Source: Actinomycetes bacterium (lineage in GTDB: Bacteria; Actinomycetota; Actinomycetes; JAHEKZ01). From it: 5,689 nt of DNA. This document shows, in pieces, positions 1-5,689 of the stretch (positions are counted from its first letter, which is position 1; each line of letters begins with the position of its first letter). The DNA lies in NCBI GenBank assembly GCA_027117675.1, contig JAJAYM010000038.1, positions 1-5,689 of the forward strand, given 5' to 3'. The translations under genes and the position numbers were made by a program. The notes under the pieces are model-generated. The model ran no database searches, was not told the DNA's origin, and saw only the letters and a list, made by a program, of their open reading frames with translations.

Positions 1-53
1 ACGTCGATGTCAGGATGACCACGACGACCTTCGACCGCGTCATTCTGCACTAG
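1..53 (+). CDS. Possible 3' end of an upstream gene (partial)
   Basis: An open frame enters from the left edge and stops at TAG 51-53. Its last residues read VDVRMTTTTFDRVILH. This short tail has the pattern of a GNAT C-terminus: FDRVIL can be laid on YDNLVL and YDHDIL at the ends of the two acetyltransferases downstream. It could therefore be the end of a third member of the same tandem family, but sixteen residues are too few to establish this. An open frame of this length also arises easily by chance in GC-rich DNA. About 50 nt separate its stop from the next gene's start. Confidence 0.3.
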   Translation, partial: VDVRMTTTTFDRVILH

Positions 54-65
54 GGGTGAGGTAAT

Positions 66-77
66 TTGACGCGTCAA
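66..77. promoter_or_regulatory. 12-bp perfect palindrome upstream of the GNAT pair
   Basis: The sequence TTGACGCGTCAA is a perfect 12-bp inverted repeat. It lies 26 nt before the GTG start of the first acetyltransferase gene and just after the TAG at 51-53. Its position in a short non-coding gap fits an operator for a dimeric regulator. TTGACG within it also resembles a -35 hexamer, but no acceptable -10 lies 16-19 nt downstream. The regulator, if any, is not recognisable, and chance is a real alternative. Confidence 0.3.
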
Positions 78-103
78 CGACCGGTGCCAACGAGTGGCGT
101 GCG

Positions 104-1037
104 GTGACAATGCGGCTGCGACCTGGTAACTCCCGTGACGTCGCAACGTTCACCCGCCACATCAACGCCGAGAGCCAGTGGCTGCGCGGCGAAGACACCT
201 GGCAGGAGGATGAGCTAGCCGCGATTCTGATCAGCGCGACTGGCGAACCCGACGACTACGAGCAGGTACCTCGAGGTCAATGGCGAGGTAGTGGCAGCGA
301 TCCACGTGCACCTCAGTGAGCCGTTCACCAAAGGAACGCTTCACCTTGCCCTCCCACCAGGACCCGACCGTGCCGATCACGCTCGCACTCTCATCGACGC
401 GGCGGCGCGCATTGTGCAGAGCAGTCCCCACACTCCCGCCGATGCTGATCTGCAGCTGGACGTGGCACGCGATGACACCGAGCTGCTTGCCGTCCTCGAC
501 GAGATCGGCTTCCGCGTGGTGCAGAAGGAGACCATCCTCGAGGTCGACATCCTCGATGCACCAGCTCCGTCGTGGCCGGCGAGTATCCAGGTGTCCACGT
601 TCAGCGTGACGCGCGACCTCAAGGACGGTTACGAGGTGATTCGCGAGTGCTTCGTTTCCAAACTGGGTGGCTGGCACCTCGCGTGGAACGACTACGAATA
701 CAGCGTGCAGAACGACCCAACCGCCCTGCCTGGACTATCGGTCATCGCGCGTGACACGGTGGGGCCGATCGCTGTGGCATTGAACTTCATGGACACCACC
801 AAACCGAACACCGGACTGACCGGACTCGTCGCCGTGCGTATTCGTCGTCGCAATCAAGGCCTTGGTCGCGCGCTGCTCCTTGAGACTTTCGATCGCTTTC
901 GCGGCAGGGGTTGGTCACACGCCCGACTGGCCACCGTCCTGGGGATGGATCTCGACGACAACAACTACTCGCTGTACACGGGGGTGGGGATGCGTCCCGT
1001 GTACGACAACCTCGTCCTCGCGCGAGGTCTCAGGTAG
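104..1037 (+). pseudogene. GNAT-family N-acetyltransferase, frameshifted (tandem paralogue A)
   Basis: GNAT enzymes transfer an acetyl group from acetyl-CoA to an amine; the substrate here is unknown. The gene reads from GTG 104 in one frame to about 265, then continues in the next frame to the stop at 1037. Dropping one G at 265-266 gives a 310-residue protein that aligns without gaps to the neighbouring gene product from residue 1 across the junction (RPG near residue 7; TGEPDDYEQ then YLEVNGEVVAA against TADPTRDDR then FVERDGVPVAG). The N-terminal half looks like a degenerate GNAT fold. The C-terminal half carries the acetyl-CoA loop (RRNQGLGRA), the block WHLAWNDYE with NDPTAL, and NNYSLYTGVGM near the end, a typical GNAT motif B region. 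GTG 104 is preferred over ATG 110 because it gives the same N-terminal length as the paralogue, although the ribosome binding site is weak. Either this is a pseudogene or the base is a sequencing error. Confidence 0.75.
291..1037 (+). CDS. Uninterrupted downstream frame of the broken GNAT gene
   Basis: This is the part of the frameshifted acetyltransferase gene that can be read without interruption, from the first GTG after the frame change; it would give 248 residues. It keeps the whole C-terminal GNAT fold, including the acetyl-CoA-binding loop, and most of the N-terminal half, but lacks the first beta strand and helix of the N-terminal fold. A GAGG lies at 285-288, only 2 nt before the GTG, which is too close for normal initiation. 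I read it as the remainder of the larger gene rather than an independent gene. If the base at 265-266 is a true mutation, any product would depend on re-initiation here. Confidence 0.4.
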   Translation: MAAIHVHLSEPFTKGTLHLALPPGPDRADHARTLIDAAARIVQSSPHTPADADLQLDVARDDTELLAVLDEIGFRVVQKETILEVDILDAPAPSWPASIQVSTFSVTRDLKDGYEVIRECFVSKLGGWHLAWNDYEYSVQNDPTALPGLSVIARDTVGPIAVALNFMDTTKPNTGLTGLVAVRIRRRNQGLGRALLLETFDRFRGRGWSHARLATVLGMDLDDNNYSLYTGVGMRPVYDNLVLARGLR

Positions 1038-1039
1038 CC

Positions 1040-2014
1040 ATGCGCCTCAGCATCCGGCCTGGAGCGCTCAGCGATGCAACCGCGCTCACAGACCTCGCCA
1101 ACGATCACCACGAGGCATTCACCGGCGAGCCACTGTGGAGTGTGGAGGAGATCAGGGCGCTTCTCGTCACAGCCACGGCTGACCCGACACGCGATGATCG
1201 CTTTGTCGAACGAGATGGCGTCCCTGTTGCTGGGTTTCACACCCGTTTTTACGAACCCTTCGACGTCGGACGCATCGACCTCGCAGTGCCGCTGCAGGAC
1301 GAACGAGCGGCCGTTGTCGAGATGTTGGTGGACGCGGCCCTTCGCGTGCTCCGCGCGCGTTCGTCCAAAGACGATGCAATCGCGCAGGCGACGGTCCCCA
1401 CTGAGGACGCCGAGCTCATCGACTGTCTACAAGGGCGAGGATTCGCGATCACGGGGCGCCTATGGCTCCTGGAGATCCCCGCCGAAGGCGTCACCCGCGT
1501 GCCACCCTCCCCAAGCATCGATGTCAGCACTCTTGATGTGCTGCAACATCTCAGCGATGGGTTCGAAATTCTTGAGCAGTCGTTCCCCACGCCAGGCAGC
1601 AACTGGCACCTGCCGCGAGACGACTACGAGCACATGATGCGCAACGACCCAACGGCCCTCGCCGGACTCTCGCTCATCGCCCATGAGGGAGCCCGGCCAG
1701 TCGGCGTGTGCATCAACTTCCTCGACACCATGCGGCCCCAAGCTGGGCACATCGGAATGCTCGGTGTCGCTCGCTCAGCCCGACGCCGCGGTATTGCGCG
1801 GGCGCTCTTCACTGAGTCGTTGGCTCGCTTCGCCGAGCGAGGATGGACGCACGGTCGACTCACCACCATTTCTCCGGTTGACGGCAAGGGCGGCGAAGAT
1901 GCCGCGGGCTTCTTCCGCTCAGTGGGAATGCAGACCGTCTACGACCACGACATCCTCGCTCGACCCCTCGTCACTCAGCACCCTGTCACTCGTACCCTTG
2001 GGACTCGTCACTGA
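1040..2014 (+). CDS. GNAT-family N-acetyltransferase (tandem paralogue B)
   Basis: This gene encodes a 324-residue protein with two successive GNAT-like halves. Residues 1 to about 150 form a degenerate fold (MRLSIRPG start, DGVPVAG strand) without an acetyl-CoA loop. Residues 160 to about 310 form the likely active fold, with WHLPRDDYE, NDPTALAGLS, the strand VCINFLDT, the loop RSARRRGIARAL (R-x-x-G-x-A pattern) and FFRSVGM before the last strand. Length and two-fold layout recall mycothiol synthase MshD, but the MshD-type sequence around the acetyl-CoA site is not evident, so the substrate is unknown. ATG 1040 lies 2 nt after the stop of the preceding paralogue, which suggests translational coupling; a longer reading from 911 only adds residues from the overlapping gene. 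About 14 residues beyond the usual GNAT end (after ILARPL) overlap the opposite-strand gene. Confidence 0.85.
   Translation: MRLSIRPGALSDATALTDLANDHHEAFTGEPLWSVEEIRALLVTATADPTRDDRFVERDGVPVAGFHTRFYEPFDVGRIDLAVPLQDERAAVVEMLVDAALRVLRARSSKDDAIAQATVPTEDAELIDCLQGRGFAITGRLWLLEIPAEGVTRVPPSPSIDVSTLDVLQHLSDGFEILEQSFPTPGSNWHLPRDDYEHMMRNDPTALAGLSLIAHEGARPVGVCINFLDTMRPQAGHIGMLGVARSARRRGIARALFTESLARFAERGWTHGRLTTISPVDGKGGEDAAGFFRSVGMQTVYDHDILARPLVTQHPVTRTLGTRH
1919..2014. other. 96-bp convergent overlap of two coding regions
   Basis: The 3' end of the second acetyltransferase gene (plus strand, stop TGA 2012-2014) and the 3' end of the membrane glycosyltransferase gene (minus strand, stop at 1921-1919) share this stretch. 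On the plus strand it encodes the last GNAT strand (GMQTVYDHDILA) plus a short tail; on the minus strand it encodes a Ser/Asp-rich tail after the last membrane segment. No hairpin followed by a T-run is seen on either strand, so any terminators lie inside the opposing gene or are factor-dependent. Confidence 0.8.
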
Positions 2015-3409
2015 TTCTCTGCGCAGCGCGAATCGGTCAGGTGCGCCGTCCAGGACGCCGCCGCCGGGGTCGTCCTCGCCGAGGCTGCTTCGCACCGGAT
2101 CGTGATCGGGACGCAAGATGTCGCGCACCACAAGCCCGGCGAACGCCAAGGTCGCGGCGATGTGCACGGCAATCGCCGCCCAGTAGTACGTCTCTGGCAA
2201 CCCTCGTTCAGGACTCACCTGCCAGATGATGTACCACCACACAGCGAAGAAGTAGACGACCTCGGCGGCCTGCCACCACAAGAAGTCGCGCCACCTGGGT
2301 CGTGCGAGCACCGCAAGAGGAATCAGCCAGACGATGAACTGCGGTGAGTAGACCTTGTTCGAGAGCACGAAAGCAGCGACAGTGAGAAACGCCACCTGGT
2401 GGAAACGAGGACGCCGTGGCGCCGCGAGGATGAGCAGGCCGATCCCCGCGCAGAGCGCGACCAGCACACCGGCTGCCCACAGGTTGAGCTGCTCAATCGG
2501 CGGGTTGATATCGAAGGCGTCGCGCAACACCAGCCAGGGTGATCCGAAGTCTGCACCTCTCTCGGTCGAGAACCGATAGAAGTGAGCCCAGCCGTCGAAC
2601 CTGGAAATCATGATCGGGAGGTTGGCCGCCAGCCACATGAGCGCAGCACTACCTAAGGCGAGAAACCAGTAGCGCAACCGTCCGGCTCGAATGCAGAGAA
2701 AAAGCAGGGGCCCCAGGAGGAGCAGCGGATACAACTTGAACGAACCCCCAAGGCCAAGCAACAGTCCGGCTAAGACCGGATACCGCCGAGCCCAGGCCAG
2801 GAGAGCAAGTGCGGTAACCGCCACCGCCCATAGATCCCAGTTGATCGTCGAGGCCAAAATCATGCCGGGCGCAACCGCCACCATGGCCGCGTCCCAGGGG
2901 CGTCGCCGTACCGTGAGCGCCGTCGCCCACACCGTCACAGCCAACAGCAGGGCGATGACGATCGCATTGATCGTGTAGTAGGCGCGCGCCCGCGTGTCAG
3001 GTTCCCAGCTGTCCGAGATCGGAACCCCGAGTGCGTACATCACGGCTCCGGTGAGCACCGGGTACTCAATCTCGCTATCACCGGTGGTCGCCGGGTCCTC
3101 GACATAGGGGAGCACGCCCTCATCGATGCCGCGTCCCCAGTACAGGTGGACGATGTCGCTATAGCAGCCACGGCTGAATGTCTCGTGCCCGTTTCCCCAT
3201 GCTTTCGTACTGCACGGTGAGTCGATCGCGGCACCGAGCGCCGACGCCAGGATGGCCAGCAGCAAGACGATGCGAAGGGGCGTCCACCAGGAACGGGTGG
3301 CAATGGCGCGGCGTCCGATCGGACCACCGATCACGGTGCTGGCCCCCGCGACCATCGGATCGTCCCGAGTCGGCAGGACGAAGTCGTCAGAGGCGCGCAC
3401 GGTCGCCAT
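1919..3409 (-). CDS. GT87-type polyprenyl-phosphate-dependent membrane glycosyltransferase (Rv0051-like)
   Basis: This 496-residue polytopic protein has about 10-12 hydrophobic segments, the first at roughly residues 43-63 and the last at 409-428. It resembles the GT-C fold, family 87 (DUF2029) enzymes, which move a sugar, often mannose, from polyprenyl phosphate to an acceptor outside the membrane. Supporting features are an acidic first outer loop with CYSD (D85, candidate catalytic Asp), the motif EYPVLTG (115-121), GSFKLYPLL (222-230) and NKVYSPQFIVWLIPL (351-365). C66 and C82 in the first loop could form a disulfide. ATG 3409 lies 44 nt after the PBP stop, and an in-frame TGA 12 nt upstream limits extension; its ribosome binding site is weak, and M19 (3355) is an alternative start. 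The charged C-terminal tail from about residue 430 is probably cytoplasmic, and its last 31 residues lie antisense to the second GNAT gene. The exact donor and acceptor cannot be told. Confidence 0.85.
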   Translation of the reverse strand: MATVRASDDFVLPTRDDPMVAGASTVIGGPIGRRAIATRSWWTPLRIVLLLAILASALGAAIDSPCSTKAWGNGHETFSRGCYSDIVHLYWGRGIDEGVLPYVEDPATTGDSEIEYPVLTGAVMYALGVPISDSWEPDTRARAYYTINAIVIALLLAVTVWATALTVRRRPWDAAMVAVAPGMILASTINWDLWAVAVTALALLAWARRYPVLAGLLLGLGGSFKLYPLLLLGPLLFLCIRAGRLRYWFLALGSAALMWLAANLPIMISRFDGWAHFYRFSTERGADFGSPWLVLRDAFDINPPIEQLNLWAAGVLVALCAGIGLLILAAPRRPRFHQVAFLTVAAFVLSNKVYSPQFIVWLIPLAVLARPRWRDFLWWQAAEVVYFFAVWWYIIWQVSPERGLPETYYWAAIAVHIAATLAFAGLVVRDILRPDHDPVRSSLGEDDPGGGVLDGAPDRFALRRESVTSPKGTSDRVLSDEGSSEDVVVVDGLHSH

Positions 3410-3453
3410 TGTGCCGTGTCAGGCGTTGATCGTGAGCCAGCGCAGCGCCGTCG

Positions 3454-5547
3454 TTACGGGTTTGCACCCCCACCGCCGTCTCCCTCACTGGGGCTCGGGG
3501 TCGCCGATGTCGGGCTTGGTTCCGCTGTCGTCTTGGAAGGCTTCGGACTCGCCGACGACGTCGTCGGGCTGGGCTTCGGGGTCGCGGAATTCGACGTCGG
3601 CGACGAAGTTGGAGAGGGTGCCGCCGTGGTCGGCAATGGCGTCGGACTCGTCGACGGAATGGGCCGCCCCGGGAAGGTCAGCACCTCTTGCCCAACGAGC
3701 GCGGCCGAGGTGTAGGCGGTCCAGATCTGGGTTGGGTATCCGCCGCCGGTGAACGGGTCCTGTCCGGCAACGCCGTTGAGTGGGGCGGTTGGGTCGCCCT
3801 GATACTCGCGGTGGAACGCGACTGCCGTGACGAGCTGCGGTGTGTAGCCGACGAACCACGCCGTCTCGCCCTCATGGTTACCGGTCTTACCAGCCGCTGG
3901 TCTCCCCAGGTTGGCTGCCGTCACACCCGTCCCGCTCGTGACCACCTGCGCGAGGTCGTAGGTCACCTCGTTCGCGATGTCGGCCGGGAAAGCCCGCTCT
4001 TGCGCCGACTCAGCCTCGTAGAGGACGGCGCCGTCAGCGTCGGTGACCTTCTCGACCGAGTAGGGCTCGGTGCGCATTCCCTCATTGGCAAAGGTTCCGT
4101 ACGCGCTCGCCATCGCAAGGGGGGAGTACGCGGCCTTACCCAAGGTGACGCGCGGGTCGTCAGCGGAGAGGTTGGCGACATCAAGGCCAGCCTTGCCGGC
4201 CGACTTGGCAACCTCGGCGGGCCCCATTTGCTGCGTGAGATCGACGAATGCGGTGTTGACCGACTGCTCGGTGGCGTACTCCAACGAGATCGCTTCGCCG
4301 AAACTTTGGTCACCTTGATTGTTGACCGACTTGGGGTCGCCCTCGAGATAAAAGGGAGAGTTGCCGTTGAAGGTACTGGCCAAGCTGTATCCGTTCTGCA
4401 GGGCCGCAGCCACGGTGAACGCCTTCATCGTCGAACCAACCGGGACGGGGGCGATGGCATTGTTGAACTGGCTCTTCTCCCAGTTCTTGCCTGCGTACAT
4501 GGCAACGATGGCACCGGTGCGCGGGTCAACCGAGACCATGCCGAGCTTCACGCCATCGTTGGGCGGAGGCGGAAATCCCTCGGTCGCTGCGGTCTGCGCG
4601 GCATCTTGTGCTTGCTCGTCGAAGGTCGTCTTGACGCGAAGTCCACCGCCGTCGATTTCGTCCTTGCTGAAGCCAAGCTGTCTGAGCTCGTCGCGCACGA
4701 CGTCCAGCAGAAAACCGGTTTGTCCCTCGTAGTTGTTCAACGCCTTGGGGTCTTTGATCTCGGGCAGCCGCTTGATGGCGGCCGCATCCGCCTCATCGAG
4801 CCACCCCTGTTCGACCATGCCAGGGATGACGTAGTCGAGGGTGCGCGTCTCAAGGGCTTGCTTGGCCGCCTTCCCCTCCTCAGGGTCGTAGCTGCTGGGG
4901 GCCCGGATCACGGCGGCGAGGACAGCCCCCTCGGCTTTGCTGAGATCGTCGACGTCCTTACCGAAGTAGGCCTGGCTGGCCGCCTGGATGCCGTACGCGC
5001 CGCGTCCGAAGTAGATGGTGTTCAGGTAGGCCTCGAGGACCTGCTCTTTGGTCTGGCTGCGCGAGAGTTTGATCGCCAAGATCGCCTCCTTGACCTTGCG
5101 GGTCAGGGTGCGCTCCTGTGTCAGGTAGGCGTTCCTCGCGTACTGCTGGGTGATCGTCGAGGCACCCTGGGTGTCGCCGCCACGGATGTTGTTCCACAAC
5201 GCCCGAGCGATACCCACTGGTGAGATTCCCTCGTTCTCGTAGAAGCCGCGGTCTTCAGCAGCAAGAACCGCCAGTTCGACGTGGTCGGGAATCTGATCCA
5301 GCGTCACGATCTCACGGTTCACTTCCGCGTACCGCCCGATCACCGCTTCGCCGTCGTCGAAATAGACCACTGACGTCTCAGCCGTTGCCAACTCGTTCGG
5401 TTCCGGCACGTCGATCAAGAGGTACAGCGCAACGAAAGCGGCACCGAGTGCGGCGACGCCTAGCGCCCCAAGCCCAAGAATCTGGCGCCACGACGGCATG
5501 AACCGACGCCAGCCCGATCGCGCACGGCGCGGGTAGTCGATGCGCAC
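3454..5547 (-). CDS. ponA: Class A penicillin-binding protein (bifunctional transglycosylase/transpeptidase)
   Basis: This 697-residue enzyme polymerises lipid II into glycan strands and cross-links the peptides outside the membrane. A short basic N-terminus precedes one membrane anchor (about residues 23-45). The GT51 domain shows AAEDRGFYENEG (catalytic Glu 98), GASTITQQ (128-135), RKVKEA with the second Glu at 154, EQVLEAYLN (ending at 176) and RGAYG (182-186). The transpeptidase domain has the nucleophile Ser 372 with Lys 375 (GSTMK), SVN (429-431) and KTG (554-556). KTG is followed by Asn rather than the usual Thr or Ser, and the GT51 motif has Asn where many families have His. A Pro/Ser/Thr-rich tail follows from about residue 626. 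The GTG at 5547 is chosen because GAGAGG (complement of 5553-5558) lies 5 nt upstream and the membrane anchor then sits near the N-terminus; TTG 5652 would add 35 residues of non-PBP character. The glycosyltransferase gene follows after 44 nt, in M. tuberculosis ponA1-Rv0051 order. Confidence 0.95.
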   Translation of the reverse strand: MRIDYPRRARSGWRRFMPSWRQILGLGALGVAALGAAFVALYLLIDVPEPNELATAETSVVYFDDGEAVIGRYAEVNREIVTLDQIPDHVELAVLAAEDRGFYENEGISPVGIARALWNNIRGGDTQGASTITQQYARNAYLTQERTLTRKVKEAILAIKLSRSQTKEQVLEAYLNTIYFGRGAYGIQAASQAYFGKDVDDLSKAEGAVLAAVIRAPSSYDPEEGKAAKQALETRTLDYVIPGMVEQGWLDEADAAAIKRLPEIKDPKALNNYEGQTGFLLDVVRDELRQLGFSKDEIDGGGLRVKTTFDEQAQDAAQTAATEGFPPPPNDGVKLGMVSVDPRTGAIVAMYAGKNWEKSQFNNAIAPVPVGSTMKAFTVAAALQNGYSLASTFNGNSPFYLEGDPKSVNNQGDQSFGEAISLEYATEQSVNTAFVDLTQQMGPAEVAKSAGKAGLDVANLSADDPRVTLGKAAYSPLAMASAYGTFANEGMRTEPYSVEKVTDADGAVLYEAESAQERAFPADIANEVTYDLAQVVTSGTGVTAANLGRPAAGKTGNHEGETAWFVGYTPQLVTAVAFHREYQGDPTAPLNGVAGQDPFTGGGYPTQIWTAYTSAALVGQEVLTFPGRPIPSTSPTPLPTTAAPSPTSSPTSNSATPKPSPTTSSASPKPSKTTAEPSPTSATPSPSEGDGGGGANP
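3457..3672 (-). other. Pro/Ser/Thr-rich low-complexity C-terminal tail of the PBP
   Basis: The last 72 residues of the penicillin-binding protein contain 19 prolines, mostly in S/T-P pairs, with PKPS occurring twice, and end in a run of glycines (SEGDGGGGANP). The tail follows the transpeptidase domain and is therefore outside the membrane. Similar proline-rich tails are known in mycobacterial PonA1. No PASTA domain is seen. It may span the wall or bind partners, or be a site for O-glycosylation; the last is inference only. Its repetitive codons make the length prone to change between strains. Confidence 0.8.
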
Positions 5548-5552
5548 ACTGA

Positions 5553-5558
5553 CCTCTC
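5553..5558 (-). promoter_or_regulatory. Ribosome binding site that fixes the PBP start
   Basis: On the minus strand the sequence GAGAGG lies 5 nt before the GTG at 5547. It is the best Shine-Dalgarno match near any candidate start of this gene and supports the 697-residue form over the longer reading from TTG 5652. Confidence 0.7.
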
Positions 5559-5670
5559 GATGGACTGTGGGTGGATGCGAACCCGCCAACCGTGCCGAGG
5601 TTCGTCCCCAGTCTGACGGAGCCGGCGGTGCGGTCGTTCCCCACCCCGCCAACGCGGTGTGTCAATCAGA

Positions 5671-5681
5671 TGACCGGGTCA
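5671..5681. repeat. Short inverted repeat TGACC-G-GGTCA upstream of the PBP operon
   Basis: A 5-bp inverted repeat with a one-base centre lies about 124 bp before the PBP start, at the right edge of the window. It could be an operator half-site pair or part of an upstream gene's end: two minus-strand frames stop just after it (TGA at 5668-5666, giving a tail QRGDPVI, and TGA at 5665-5663 in another frame). Neither reading can be confirmed from so little sequence. Confidence 0.2.
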
Positions 5682-5689
5682 CCCCGCTG

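Noticed and set aside
231..677. Minus-strand frame of 148 codons opposite the first GNAT gene
   Set aside because: It is antisense to the conserved GNAT coding sequence, shows no domain or credible start signal, and is best explained by GC-rich codon bias.
911..1039. Longer N-terminus for the second GNAT protein, starting at 911
   Set aside because: The added residues overlap the preceding gene in another frame and match nothing, whereas ATG 1040 gives the RPG start typical of the family and aligns with the paralogue.
1967..2012. Direct repeat CTCGTCACT at 1967-1975 and 2004-2012
   Set aside because: Nine bases inside coding sequence, with no flanking element or target-site pattern; compatible with chance and local codon bias.
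3410..3453. Weak hairpin between the PBP and glycosyltransferase genes (GGCGTTG with CAGCGCC)
   Set aside because: The stem is short with one wobble pair, the loop is long and no T-run follows, so it does not support a terminator within the operon.
3688..5223. Open plus-strand frame of 511 codons opposite the PBP gene
   Set aside because: It lies wholly antisense to a well-supported PBP gene, has no recognisable domain, and long antisense frames are common opposite GC-rich genes.
5548..5652. TTG 5652 as start of the PBP, adding 35 residues
   Set aside because: The extension has no PBP character, and a GTG with a GAGAGG ribosome binding site lies at 5547.
5660..5665. TTGACA on the minus strand as a -35 box for the PBP operon
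   Set aside because: The hexamer is exact, but at 17 nt spacing the -10 position reads GGGGAA and nearby spacings are no better. A GGAAC element slightly downstream also lacks a convincing partner for an ECF-type promoter.

Overview
This window looks like chromosomal DNA from a high-GC actinobacterium. The coding frames are G/C-rich at third positions, GTG starts are used, and the minus strand carries a class A penicillin-binding protein gene followed by a family-87 polytopic glycosyltransferase gene. That pair has the same order as Mycobacterium tuberculosis ponA1 (Rv0050) and Rv0051. I cannot name a genus from the sequence alone. Nothing resembles an insertion sequence, phage, CRISPR array, tRNA or rRNA.

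Left part (1-2014, plus strand): the probable tail of an upstream gene (1-53) is followed by two tandem paralogous N-acetyltransferase (GNAT) genes with 2 nt between them. The first (104-1037) is broken by an apparent +1-base frameshift at about 265-266. The break is placed precisely because the two proteins align without gaps from their first residue across the junction once one G is removed. The second (1040-2014) is intact. Both are about 310-324 residues long and look like two GNAT folds in tandem, with acetyl-CoA loop motifs visible only in the C-terminal fold.

Right part (5547-1919, minus strand): the class A PBP gene (5547-3454) uses a GTG start with a good ribosome binding site. It encodes one membrane anchor, a glycosyltransferase-51 domain, a transpeptidase domain and a Pro/Ser/Thr-rich tail. 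After 44 nt comes the GT87-type membrane glycosyltransferase gene (3409-1919). The two probably form one transcription unit that builds the cell envelope: one product polymerises and cross-links peptidoglycan, and the other probably transfers a sugar from a polyprenyl-phosphate donor outside the membrane.

The two units converge, and the last 96 bp of the glycosyltransferase gene lie antisense to the last 96 bp of the second GNAT gene, leaving no room for a conventional terminator between them. In M. tuberculosis the Rv0051-type gene leads towards the rpsF-ssb-rpsR-rplI cluster. Here the GNAT pair occupies that place, so the junction may be a rearrangement breakpoint. I did not find convincing evidence for a wholly new system. 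The most informative points are the frameshifted GNAT paralogue, the convergent coding overlap and the small palindrome upstream of the GNAT pair.
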